From Rutpela maculata (lineage: Eukaryota > Arthropoda > Insecta > Coleoptera > Cerambycidae), in assembly GCA_936432065.2 (NCBI GenBank), contig OW386293.2, forward strand, positions 66,109,965 to 66,173,964: a stretch of 64,000 bases of DNA. Reading direction: 5' to 3'. Each line of letters opens with the position of its first letter. Within the stretch, counting starts at the first letter, position 1. Below are positions 21,001 to 32,310 of this stretch, piece after piece. Made by a program: the position numbers and the translations under genes. The notes below the pieces were generated by a model, which saw only the letters and a program-made list of their open reading frames with translations, was not told the origin of the DNA and searched no databases.

Positions 21001-22327
21001 GCATTGGGTCGAAACTGTCGTTTAGGTTCATAGTTTGTATTTGGGTTTCTAGTTCCGTAATTGGTTCGAATTGGTCTGTTTGTTGTGTTGGAGTATAGGT
21101 GGGGTACTCCGGATCTAAACGAAAATCCTGAGGATTAGCAGTATAATCCTCGTACTGTTCGTATTGAGAATTAGCTGTATAATTCTCTTGGAAATTTTGG
21201 TTAGTTTCAAAGTTATAATTTTCGTAATTATCCTCTGCAGTTTGGTAGTCAGAAGAATAGTCACTGTATTGATTAAAATCGCATTGGTTTTCATAAGGTT
21301 CGTAATTTAAATGATGCGTTTTTTGTTGATTAAAACGGTTGAAATTTGGGTTTGGTTAAATAGCAGACGGTCCTTGTTGATTGAAATTCGGGTTCGACGT
21401 TATGGCTGACGGCCTGTTTTGTTGTGGTTGATTTGGCTGATTGTTTTGAGGGAATGTCCTCTGGCCAAACTGATTATTTTGAGAGAAATTTTGGAAATTC
21501 GGATTTCCTTGGTAATTCGTTCTTTGAAAATTTTGTGACGTTGTTGGCATCGTTTGCGATTGTTGCCTCGTGCGGCATTCACTTATTACATGCCCATTGC
21601 GCTTGCAAAATGAACGGAATTTTTGTTGAAAATTTGAAGTTGGTCGTTTTTGTTGTAAAGTGGGATTTTTGACCGGACTATTTTTTGGAAATTTTTGTTG
21701 CTCGAAATAAGAGAGCTATAGCTCTCTACGAATTCTACTAACAGCTTTTAGTATGCTAGGAGGATTGCTAGCACGTATGATCCGGCCTAAATTCGGTTCT
21801 AAGCCTGTTAATAAATTATTAAGCGTCATGGTTTCTATAAGGTCTGACTGTGCAGCTCTTTGCGTTGTCGTGAGAGTATGTTTTTGCACTGCGGCGTGCA
21901 TCTTCGCATTGTGCGTTTGTAAACGCGAAACAAATGTTAAGGCGAATTCGCCGGGTAATTGGTGAATTCGTTGCAGGTTTTGGATAAGAGCTGTTAAATC
22001 TCGAGAATTTCCAAAATGAGTTTCTAAAAGTTCTTTTATTTCTGGCCATGTGCCAGGATTACGCGAATTTATTAATTCGGCAGCTTTGCCTTTCAATTTG
22101 TTTTTTATGTGGACGGTCAAAAGAATTTTTTGATCTCTAATTGCCATGCTTTGGGCACAATGACAGGGGTTTAAGAATGTTTGTAAATTAATGGCATTGC
22201 CATCGAATTCAGGTATTAGAGAAAATATTTCAGAGAGCTTGTAAGGCTCAATTGGTTGTTGTTGTTGTTGTTCGGCTGGTGCCGGTACTGTTGGTTGAGC
22301 TGTCTCTGGTTGAGCTCTATCTGGCAT
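21001..22327 (-). pseudogene. errantivirus gag of copy A
   Basis: The ATG at 22327 opens a Pro/Gln-rich N-terminus followed by YKLSEIFSLIPEFDGNAINL, a capsid-type helical domain shared with copy B gag. The frame ends at 21716 and continues in other frames. In the nucleocapsid region (near 21600) the knuckle reads RSFCKRNGHVISEC, with the first cysteine changed to Arg. A low-complexity Asn/Gln/Phe-rich tail follows. Confidence 0.82.
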
Positions 22328-22505
22328 TTTGCTTTTTGTATTTAGAGATTATTTGGGTTGTTGAAAGAAATTGGTTGCGTATCAGCAGTATGATACGAAC
22401 TTAAATTAAATTAGCTTATTACGTTGCGTGCGTAAATGGATTGTATATTAGCTGTATAAGACACAATCTTTCGTAAATACGAAAATAAATAAACTTAAAA
22501 TTAAC

Positions 22506-22573
22506 ATTGTTGCGTTGTAGCTTGTAAAGGATTTGTTATCAAACAAATCCTTTACAAGCTACAACGCAACAAT
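22506..22573. repeat. perfect palindrome at head-to-head errantivirus junction
   Basis: Two 32-base arms (22506-22537 and 22542-22573) are exact reverse complements around a 4-base ATCA loop. Outside the arms the pairing continues imperfectly at about 80% identity as the two leaders diverge. This is the axis of symmetry between copies A and B. No LTR or primer-binding site is present. Confidence 0.95.
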
Positions 22574-22742
22574 TATAATTTTAAGTTATTTATTTTCGTA
22601 TTCACGAAACAACTGTGTATTATACAGTTAATACACAATTTATTAACGTACGCAACATAACAAACTATTTCAATTCAATTTCCGTATCATACTGCTGATA
22701 CGCAACCAATTTTAGTTCAAAAATTTCCAAACAAAAAGCAAA

Positions 22743-23840
22743 ATGCCAAACAGAGCTCAACCAGAGACAGTTCAACCAGCTCAACCAGTTCAACCAGTAG
22801 TGCCGACGACAGCCGAGCAACCAGAACGAGTCGAGCAAGTCGAGCACGAGGTAGAGCCTTACAAACTCTCAGAAATTTTCTCGCTAATTCCGGAGTTCGA
22901 TGGTAACGCCATCAACCTCCAAACATTCCTAAACTCATGTCAGTGTGCCCAACGCATGGCAATTCATGACCAAAAAATCTTATTAACTGTTCATATTAAA
23001 AATAAATTGAAAGGCAAAGCTGCCGAACTAATCAACTCTGCCACATGGCCAGAAATTAAAGCACTCCTAGAAACCCACTTCGGTGACTCTAGAGATTTAA
23101 CAGCTCTTATCCAAGACCTACAACGAATTCACCAATTGCCTGCTGAATCCGCATTAACATTCGTTTCGCGTCTACAAACGCACAATGCGAAAATGCACGC
23201 TGCAGTGCAAAAACAAAATCTAACTGCAGAGCAAAGAACCGCGCAAACAAACCTGATTGAAACTATGACATTAAATAATTTGTTAACGGGTCTAGAACCA
23301 AATCTAGGCAGAATAATACGTGCCAGTAACCCTCCGACTATAATGAACGCAATTATTAGAATTCGTAGAGAGCTACAACTCTCTTATTTTGAACAACAAA
23401 AATTCCCAAAAAATAGTCCGGTCAAAAATCCAGTAATTCAACAAATGCGACCACAAGGTCCCAATTTGCAACAAAAGTTTTGTTCCTTCTGTAAACGGAA
23501 TGGACATGTAATAAGCGAATGCCGCACAAGGCAACAGTTTCAAAACTTCCAGAGACCAAGTTTCCAAGGAAACCCAAACTCACAAAATTTTTCTCATCAA
23601 AACTTCGCACAACCGAGTAATAATCAATTTAGTCAGAGGACATTCCCTCAAAATAATCAGCCAAATCAATCACAGCAAAACAGGCCCTCAGCCATAAGGC
23701 CGAACCCTAATTTTATGCAACAGCGACCATCAGCTATCCAACCTAACCCAAATTTTAATCGCCTTAACCAGCAAAAAGCTCATCATTTGAATTACGAAAC
23801 TTATGACAATTATGACAATCAATGTAACTATAATCAATAG
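22743..23840 (+). CDS. errantivirus Gag of copy B
   Basis: A 365-codon open frame from an ATG after the leader. The N-terminus is Pro/Gln/Glu rich and the capsid-like domain starts at YKLSEIFSLIPEFDGNAINL (about residue 39). An intact CCHC knuckle CSFCKRNGHVISEC (about residue 246) binds RNA, and the tail is Asn/Gln/Phe rich. The length suits an errantivirus Gag. The frame ends in TAG at 23838-23840. It is the only complete errantivirus gene in the window. It is probably not expressed, since no LTR promoter remains upstream. Confidence 0.85.
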   Translation: MPNRAQPETVQPAQPVQPVVPTTAEQPERVEQVEHEVEPYKLSEIFSLIPEFDGNAINLQTFLNSCQCAQRMAIHDQKILLTVHIKNKLKGKAAELINSATWPEIKALLETHFGDSRDLTALIQDLQRIHQLPAESALTFVSRLQTHNAKMHAAVQKQNLTAEQRTAQTNLIETMTLNNLLTGLEPNLGRIIRASNPPTIMNAIIRIRRELQLSYFEQQKFPKNSPVKNPVIQQMRPQGPNLQQKFCSFCKRNGHVISECRTRQQFQNFQRPSFQGNPNSQNFSHQNFAQPSNNQFSQRTFPQNNQPNQSQQNRPSAIRPNPNFMQQRPSAIQPNPNFNRLNQQKAHHLNYETYDNYDNQCNYNQ

Positions 23841-24119
23841 AACGACTACTCTTTCGACGATTACCAAAGTTACCAAATTCAAAATGAATCGTACGAAAAT
23901 TATAATTTTGAAACCAACCAAAATTTCCAGGAGAATTATACTGCTAATTCTCAGAGCGAGCAATACGAGGATTATACTGGTAACTCTCAGGATTTTTACC
24001 AAGGTTTAGACCAACCAACAGATCCTCCCAACGAGGAATTCGAACCAATTACGGAGCTAGAAACTCAAATTCAAACTATGAACCTCAACGACAATATCGA
24101 CCCCATGCTGAACTTCCCA

Positions 24120-24690
24120 GGACAAAAATTCATATAAATGCGCTTTCTTGTACCTTGTTAACCGTAAACTCAAAAAATCTTTGTTATACAAAAGACGCAA
24201 CAGGGAAAGTTAAAATCTTAACAGACACAGGTGCAGGTGTATCAATTTTTAAACCCAAGACAGCTGAAAATTATAGACGTAGATCCCCTGAAAATGTGAT
24301 TATACAAGGTATTACTGATCAAAAATTTTACATCAACGAATCCGTTCTCATCCCCTTTTCAGATGAGTAACACAAGGTTTATATCTATAATCTAAATATA
24401 GATTTTGATGGACTATTAGGCGCAGACTTTCTAGAACATTATGAATGTCGAATAGACTTTAAAAATAAACAGCTAGTCACAAATTTTAAAACTTTACCGT
24501 TATTTAAAGTTACGGAAGATATAGCTACAGAAAATCTACCTCTACGACCAACTACAAATTCTACTATAAAAAATCAAAATTTAGACATCACAAAAAATAA
24601 AAATTTAAGCATCATCAAAAATCAAAAAGTAGACAACGAAAAGAATGCAATCCCTATTGAATCACGTATGAACAATAACATCAATATTTA
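24120..24690 (+). pseudogene. errantivirus protease of copy B
   Basis: The retroviral aspartic protease motif LTDTGAGVSIFK lies at about 24217-24252, preceded by a stretch matching copy A. The open frame 24155-24370 ends in TAA, after which the homology continues as DGLLGADFLEHY to about 24690. Confidence 0.75.
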
Positions 24691-26535
24691 ACGCTAACGC
24701 GATACCGAAAACTGTAAACTTTTCTAACCTTAATCTGGAACCAGTAGAAAAATTCAAGGCAATTTTTAATGCAAACTGTCAAGAGCCGGATTCCCAACAT
24801 CAGAACAGAAATTTCGAAATTAAAAATCAAAATTTAGGCAACAAAAATAATTTAATTCCTTATGAATCACATACCGAAAAAATAACTAAACTAAAACGTA
24901 ATTTGGCTAATACTAATGCCAAACCAGAAATACAGGAAAAAGCAAAAATCTCAGATTTAACCTCCACTGTTGTTAACCTACAAAGAATTAACATTTCCGA
25001 TACAAAATCGTACTCTATAGATAAACCCAAGCCGATAATTTCAATTTTTAACATTTCAAAAAACGATTCGAAATCACAACTGAAAATAAAAACACCTAAC
25101 ATAGTTTCAAAACCTTCATTTCAAATCGGCAACGAAATATCTCGCAAACCGAAAATTCGGAAAATGAATAAAATTCTAAGAAACATTCGAACAATTTCTT
25201 GCAATCAAAATAAAAATAAAGTTCATATACCACACATACACATGAACATAAGAGAACAAAATTTATTTTTTGCATCTATGAAAGCAATAGCAAAAATTGT
25301 AGAATTTTCGAACCTAAAATTCGAGCCTATTCAAAAATTCAAATCTATATTTAAGCTTTATTAGCGATACCAGGTTTTGTCTTAATCGGATTCCGACACT
25401 ATAAAAAAAATACGTTAGCAAATAATAAATTAAGTTTTACAAACATAAACAATTTTTCAAAATTATTTAACAAACATTTTTTTTCCACCCAAATAAAATC
25501 TTTCCAGTAAAATAGTTACTCAAAACAGATTATCTTACATTAAAGTCATTTACCATCGTTTTTCAAAAACTTTCCTATACCAATTAAAATAAAGTATTTT
25601 AAAATTATATGATTTATATCATCTCAAATGATTTCTAACATCACCCTGTAAATTAATACTTTTATTTTTTCGATTCACTTCTACGAAAAAATCTTTCTTC
25701 TAATTGAATTGTAACAATAATGGAAATAGGAAATAAAATACCCTAACTCTTAATTCTTATCGATTAAACAAAAGGTGACTTAAGGAAAATGTATAAATTA
25801 AATTCGAAGAAATTCTAACAAGCACATTTATACTTCCCACAGAAGCACGTCTTGTACATTTATCAATTAAACATTTTACCAAGAACTGCAGAGGATACCT
25901 AACACTCTAGTCTTATATTGTATTCGCTATAATGTTTCATTACACGCATTTTACACATAAACAAGATAACATTCAAGATAAGAAAAAATGCACCAAAAAC
26001 TTTTTACAATTAAACTGTAACCTAAAGCTAGAATACATTATATAAATTAGTAAATCCTTCACAAAAAATAAAAAAAAATAACAAATATACAGTACGTTGT
26101 TTAGAAGAAAAATTAACAATTTTCAGAATGTTCCATCATAAATCGTACACGAACTTGACATCTTTTAAGAAAAATATATTAATTATAGACTAGTCAAACA
26201 AGCAACTTTTACATCGAGAATACAAAGATATTATGACTTTCGTTCATCAAAATAATTTACGAGACCTCCATCACAAACTTATTAAGGACATATGTTAACC
26301 TGAATTTTACAACGATAAAATCAATATTATATCGAACAAAACAGTCAAGACATAGGAGATATTTCATCATCCCTCTATCTCTTGATATTGAATTTGTAAT
26401 TAAACATCTATTTTTGGTATTATTTAAAAATCAAGATATTTTAGATCTTTCTAAAATATACTTTGTGGAAAATAATCTAGACCTCCCTATACTTGAAATT
26501 TTATCATTCACTTTTGCAGAAAAAAACTTAAAGGT
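24691..26535 (+). other. AT-rich degenerate interval of copy B without reverse transcriptase
   Basis: A Lys/Asn/Ile-rich open frame (24903-25364) has no recognisable motif and may be the spacer before reverse transcriptase. I looked for palm-domain motifs in all forward frames of 25365-26535 and found none. The part from about 25679 onward is also present, inverted, in copy C. Confidence 0.55.
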
Positions 26536-26539
26536 AAAT

Positions 26540-27548
26540 AATTTGTCAAAACATTGTTCAAACTCCTGACGAAGACCAAATCCCAATAATCCTAGAACAA
26601 TATCATAGTGAAAAAAATTATCCACACCGCGGAATAAACGAAACGATTCGGAGAATTAAAGAAAAATACACTTGGCAAGGTCTAACTAAAGATGTCGAAA
26701 ATTTTATAAAAATTGCGAAACTTGTCAAAAGACTAAAGTATGCCAGAAAAATCTAATAACCCTCTATTAATCACGGAGAACACCTTTCGAAAGAATTAAC
26801 ATCGATTTATTTTAATTCCCCACTCGAAATTACGCTTTAACCATTCGCGAAGAAATAACTAAATTCACGCAAGCCTATGCAGTCCCGAATAAATCCGCAA
26901 AATCCGTCGTAAACACTTTGTTGTTATCTTTCAACATTATGGTACCCCATTAAGAATTGCGATTACGGTGGCGAATTTGACAACCGTTTGATCAAAGATC
27001 TCTGTACCCTCTACGACATAAAACTGACGTATTCAAGCATAGGACATTCCCAATCCAACGGATCCCTAGGAAGATTTCATGCTACTTTAGCTGAAATGAT
27101 AAGAATTCATAAAACTGAAAACCCGAACGAACATCCTTTCACAATTTCACCATATGCAAAAATAAGCTATAAAAATTCGGTAAACAAAACACACGGTTTC
27201 ACCCCATATGAACTTATCTTTGGTCATATATCTAATAGACCACCTGAAACTTTTCACAACCAAAAAGAGCTAATTACAAAATATGTCAGAGATTTAAACA
27301 ATAGAACATCTCACTATTTTGAAATTGCCCGCAATAGAACACAAGCTCAAAAAGAGAAAGCGAAAGTTCGCTTTGACAGAAATGTTCCCCAAAAACGAAC
27401 TGAGTACAAACTAGGTGACTTATTTTATGTAAAAGAATCACAAATTAAGAACAAACTACAAAACAAATTTAACGGTCCCTTTAAAACAAAAGAAATTTTT
27501 CAAAATTCTGCTACCTTAATTAAACCTCGAAACAAAACAGGAAACTAA
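26540..27548 (+). pseudogene. errantivirus integrase of copy B
   Basis: The zinc domain is partly visible (YHSEKNYPHRGINETIRRIK, near 26600). The core follows with stops near 26755 and frame changes around 26950. From 26988 an open frame of 186 codons carries the C-terminal half of the core (SIGHSQSNGSLGRFHATLAE) and the GPFKTKEIF C-terminal module. The catalytic Glu position reads GSLGRFH rather than the usual S.VERFH, so the active site looks altered. Confidence 0.82.
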
Positions 27549-27578
27549 AGTTAATTTGCCGCCGACCAGAAACCAATT

Positions 27579-29151
27579 ATGTTTAGAAGCGAGGTCAAAA
27601 CAGAGTTTAACCTTTTAACACAGATATCTAGTTCTATAAAAATTAAATTTGACGAAGTTTTCTCAGACACAAAGAGATATAAACGCGGAATACTTAACGG
27701 TATCGGAACAATATTCAAATCAATAACCGGAAACTTAGACGCCGAAGATGGCGAGTACTACACTAACTGTATAAATAAATTAAATAATGATTAACATCAA
27801 TTAGAAAACTTAATCAATCAAATCTCAGTTACAACTTCTGTTATCAAAAATTTCAACTCAACTATACAAAAATTACAAATTGATGAGGAAACATTTAACA
27901 AAGATATCAAAGAAATCGAGCACACAAGTCAAACCATGACTCGAACGATCCAAGCTGCCGAAATAAAACTAAAATTTCTATACATTTCCGAACAACTAAT
28001 GGCCAGCTATTTGTATATCGAAGACAATCTGAACGATATTTTAAATTCAATAACATTTGCCAGATTAGGAATTATTAATTCATCAATCATAACACCGATC
28101 ACTTAGTAACGACGTTACAAGAGATTTCACAGAGTTTGCGAAGGAACAATTTACCTCTTCCAATTAAACTATCAGCAGTTGCTCAATATCTGGATATTAT
28201 TGAACTAAAAGCTTTTCAACTAGATTCTAACTTAATATTTGTTTTAACAATACCTCTCATTGAACCTCAAAATTACAACACCTTTCATCTTTACCCTATA
28301 CCTATACTTGATAACAGAACTGGTCTACATCACTTTTTATCTATTTCACAAGAGTTTATCGCGAGAGACGATGATTCTTTAATGTACATACCTATACAAA
28401 ATTTGAAAGAATGCAAACCACTTTATTTTGGAACCAAACTATGTTCGAACCTGTTTGCATATCCTATCGACTAAAATGCCATTTGTGAAGCTAGAATATT
28501 AAAACAATTGCCGAAACTCCCAGAAAATTGTCAAACTTCCTTCATCATTAGTCAAGGATACAACGTCCAAGAACTTGAAGACAACACATGGCTAGTAATT
28601 AATTCCGAACCACTTCACATTACCATCAACTGCCCGAAGAGAGAATCCATAACAGAGCTAATTAACAAAAATTCCATAATAAAACTACAACCAGGATGTA
28701 CGCCTACGCAGGCATTACTCGAATACAAGCCAGTGCTAAAGATTTTTCCGAAACTAAGGACAATTCACATCCAATCCAAATTCCTTTTGAATGCTGCAAT
28801 CACATGGCCGACAAAATCGAAATTCCAAAATTAAACAGTCTCGACGTAGAAGATTTAGATATTGCTAAAAACAAACTAGAGCAATATTCCAAAGACCTAG
28901 ATGACCTCATAAACGAACCTTTTGTGACCAAACATGTATCTTGGTTCACATACTTCATAATCACTCTCATCATCCTATTAGTTCTACTTTACATAACTTG
29001 TAAATGCAGAAGAAGAAGATGTGGAGCATTGCGAATCCAACCCTCAACGGACAACCCTCCTTCACCTCCTTCAAAGCGAAGCAGAGTATTTACCAAATTT
29101 CCTAGAAAGCGACCTAGACCTCAAGAAGAAGAGGACATCGAGTTAACATAG
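27579..29151 (+). pseudogene. errantivirus envelope of copy B, N-terminus deleted
   Basis: Compared with copy A, the first 50 or more codons, including the leader, are missing, and the frame starts inside the ectodomain. The basic KRYKRG site, the helical region, the single membrane segment and the basic tail are recognisable, with an intact stop at 29149-29151. Breaks: TAA at 27792, a frame change near 28075, TAA at 28472, and loss of one base near 28695. Copy C shares the N-terminal deletion and the one-base loss, but not the 28472 stop. Confidence 0.85.
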
Positions 29152-29387
29152 ACTTTCATATGTGGAGTTTTACCCTTGTCTATTAATTTAGACTATTGTA
29201 TTTTATCCTTATTACGTTATGTAATGTTTTATTATCGCTTACCAATTTTAACTTTTACATTATTTTATTATTTTGCTTTGTATTCATTCAACATTGTTTT
29301 AATTTATTTTTGCATTATATTCACTTAACGTTTTAACAATTTTCAAAAGTTGCTGCATAACATCAACTTTTTTATTAAGGGGGAAGT

Positions 29388-29667
29388 TGTTATATAAAAT
29401 TATACGCTTATTACCAAGACTTAGTCGTAACAAACCTTCACAGGCATATCATATTACATGAAAACGACTTCTCTTATTAATTGCTTATCTTCAAGATATC
29501 ATATTACACCTTTGTTTCTCATAACTTGTGCAGACTGCAGAACTGCAATTCCTTTGTTCTATATTTTGCTTACTCAGGTTCTGTATGTTATAAATATGAC
29601 TAAACACGCTTTGTTAAACCAGTTATTAAACTCACTTAGAATGAAACATTTCTAATTATTATTATAT
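29388..29667 (+). repeat. 3' LTR of copy B, truncated
   Basis: It begins TGTTATATAA after the polypurine tract and matches the copy A LTR until ATTATTATTATAT. The last 80 or so bases are missing here and appear inverted at 29677-29768. At 33225-33314 the same tail is present in direct orientation. Confidence 0.85.
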
Positions 29668-29769
29668 ACATATATATGTTAGATCACGGTTCACATGAGT
29701 GACTTTTTAAAAAGGATTTATTTATTTAATGGAGCCAATGTTGGCTTTTGGAGAAGGAATATAATAATG

Positions 29770-31247
29770 GGGTTGGATTCGCAATGCTCCACATCTTCTT
29801 CTTCTGCATTTACAAGTTATGGAAAGTAGAACTAATAGGATGATGAGAGTGATTATGAAGTATGTGAACCAAGATACATGTTTGGTCACAAAAGGTTCGT
29901 TTATGAGGTCATCTAGGTCTTTGGAATATTGCTCTAGTTTGTTTTTAGCAATATCTAAATCTTCTACGTCGAGACTGTTTAATTTAAGCGGTTTTAATTT
30001 TGGAATTTCGATTTTGTCGGCCATGTGATTGCAGCATTCAAAAGGAATTTGGATTGGATGTGAATTGTCCTTAGTTTCGGAAAAATCTTTAGCACTGGCT
30101 TGTATTCGAGTAATGCCTGCGTAGGCGTACATCCTGGTTGTAGTTTTATGATGGAATTTTTATTAATTAGCTCTGTTATGGATTCTCTCTTCGGGCAGTT
30201 GATGGTAATGTGAAGTGGTTCGGAATTAATTACTAGCCATGTGTTGTCTTCAAGTTCTTGGACGTTGTATCCTTGACTAATGATGAAGGAAGTTTGACAA
30301 TTTTCTGGGAGTTTCGGCAATGGTTTTAATATTCTAGCTTCACAAATGGCATTTTGGTCGATAGGATATGCAAACAGGTTCGAACATAGTTTGGTTCCAA
30401 AATAAAGTGGTTTGCATTCTTTCAAATTTTGTATAGGTATGTACATTAAAGAATCATCGTCTCTCGCGATAAACTCTTGTGAAATAGATAAAAAGTGATG
30501 TAGACCAGTTCTGTTATCAAGTATAGGTATAGGGTAAAGATGAAAGGTGTTGTAATTTTGAGGTTCAATGAGAGGTATTGTTAAAACAAATATTAAGTTA
30601 GAATCTAGTTGAAAAGCTTTTGGTTCAATAATATCCAGATATTGAGCAACTGCTGATAGTTTAATTGGAAGAGGTAAATTGTTCCTTCGCAAACTCTGTG
30701 AAATCTCTTGTAACGTCGTTACTAAGTGATCGGTGTTATGATTGATGAATGAATAATTCCTAATCTGGCAAATGTTATTGAATTTAAAATATCGTTCAGA
30801 TTGTGTTCGATATACAAATAGCTGGATTAGTTGTTCGGAAATGTATAGAAATTTTAGTTTTATTTCGGCAGCTTGGATCGTTCGAGTCATGGTTTGACTT
30901 GTGTGCTCGATTTCTTTGATATCTTTGTTAAATGTTTCCTCATCAATTTGTAATTTTTGTATAGTTGAGTTGAAATTTTTGATAACAGAAGTTGTAACTG
31001 AGATTTAATTGATTAAGTTTTCTAATTGATGTTAATCATTATTTAATTTATTTATACAGTTAGTGTAGTACTCGCCATCTTCGGCGTCTAAGTTTCCGGT
31101 TATTGATTTGAATATTGTTCCGATACCGTTAAGTATTCCGCGTTTATATCTCTTTGTGTCTGAGAAGACTTCGTCAAATTTAATTTTTATAGAACTAGAT
31201 ATCTGTGTTAAAAGGTTAAACTCTGTTTTGACCTCGCTTCTAAACAT
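29770..31247 (-). pseudogene. errantivirus envelope of copy C
   Basis: It has the same N-terminal deletion as copy B and the same one-base loss (near 30135). The open stretch 30890-29994 reads through the position where B has a stop. The tail is cut after the basic segment (CGALRIQP) and fused to the inverted LTR tail, so the stop of copy B is lost. The membrane segment is present near 29830. Confidence 0.83.
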
Positions 31248-31279
31248 AATTGGTTTCTGGTCGGCGGCAAATTAACTTT

Positions 31280-32310
31280 AGTTTCCTGTTTTGTTTCGAG
31301 GTTTAATTAAGGTAGCAGAATTTTGAAAAATTTCTTTTGTTTTAAAGGGACCGTTAAATTTGTTTTGTAGTTTGTTCTTAATTTGTGATTCTTTTACATA
31401 AAATAAGTCACCTAGTTTGTACTCAGTTCGTTTTTGGGGAACATTTCTGTCAAAGCGAACTTTCGCTTTCTCTTTTTGAGCTTGTGTTCTATTGCGGGCA
31501 ATTTCATAATAGTGAGATGTTCTATTGTTTAAATCTCTGACATATTTTGTAATTAGCTCTTTTTGGTTGTGAAAAGTTTCAGGTGGTCTATTAGATATAT
31601 GACCAAAGATAAGTTCATATGGGGTGAAACCGTGTGTTTTGTTTACCGAATTTTTTATAGCTTATTTTTGCATAAGGTGAAATTGTGAAAGGATGTTCGT
31701 TCGGGTTTTCAGTTTTATGAATTCTTATCATTTCAGCTAAAGTAGCATGAAATCTTCCTAGGGATCCGTTGGATTGGGAATGTCCTATGCTTGAATACGT
31801 CAGTTTTATGTCGTAGAGGGTACAGAGATCTTTGTTCAAACGGTTGTCAAATTCGCCACCGTAATCGCAATTCTTAATGGGGTACCATAATGTTGAAAGA
31901 TAACAACAAAGTGTTTACGACGGATTTTGCGGATTTATTCGGGACTGCATAGGCTTGCGTGAATTTAGTTATTTCTTCGCGAATGGTTAAAGCGTAATTT
32001 CGAGTGGGGAATTAAAATAAATCGATGTTAATTCTTTCGAAAGGTGTTCTCCGTGATTAATAGAGGGTTATTAGATTTTTCTGGCATACTTTAGTCTTTT
32101 GACAAGTTTCGCAATTTTTTTAAAATTTTCGACATCTTTAGTTAGACCTTGCCAAGTGTATTTTTCTTTAATTCTCCGAATCGTTTCGTTTATTCCGCGG
32201 TGTGGATAATTTTTTTCACTATGATATTGTTCTAGGATTATTGGGATTTGGTCTTCGTCAGGAGTTTGAACAATGTTTTGACAAATTATTTACCTTTAAG
32301 TTTTTTTCTG
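31280..32310 (-). pseudogene. errantivirus integrase of copy C
   Basis: Near-identical to the copy B integrase, with the same early breaks, plus a one-base difference near 31660 that shifts the frame after ISPYAKISYK. The region 32311-33153 is the inverted duplicate of the AT-rich stretch 25679-26520. Confidence 0.8.

Larger units (their letters stand above)
14600..22541 (-). mobile_element. errantivirus-like Ty3/gypsy element, copy A (defective)
   Basis: Reading on the minus strand from the central palindrome: leader, gag (22327), protease, start of reverse transcriptase, then a direct join to the integrase C-terminus (19763/19764), an envelope gene, a polypurine tract (14960-14975) and one LTR. 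There is no 5' LTR. Instead the leader meets the leader of copy B head-to-head. An R1-clade LINE interrupts the end of env. Most of reverse transcriptase, RNase H and integrase are deleted, so it cannot be autonomous. Confidence 0.88.
22542..29667 (+). mobile_element. errantivirus-like Ty3/gypsy element, copy B (defective)
   Basis: Plus-strand order: leader, gag, protease, a long AT-rich stretch without reverse transcriptase, integrase, env with its N-terminus deleted, polypurine tract (29375-29387) and a truncated 3' LTR. It is a diverged copy of the same family as A. It has no 5' LTR because the leader starts at the central palindrome. Confidence 0.87.

Noticed and set aside
22259..22275. 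(GTT)n run as a microsatellite target
   Set aside because: It encodes a poly-Gln stretch in the gag of copy A and is too short to stand alone.
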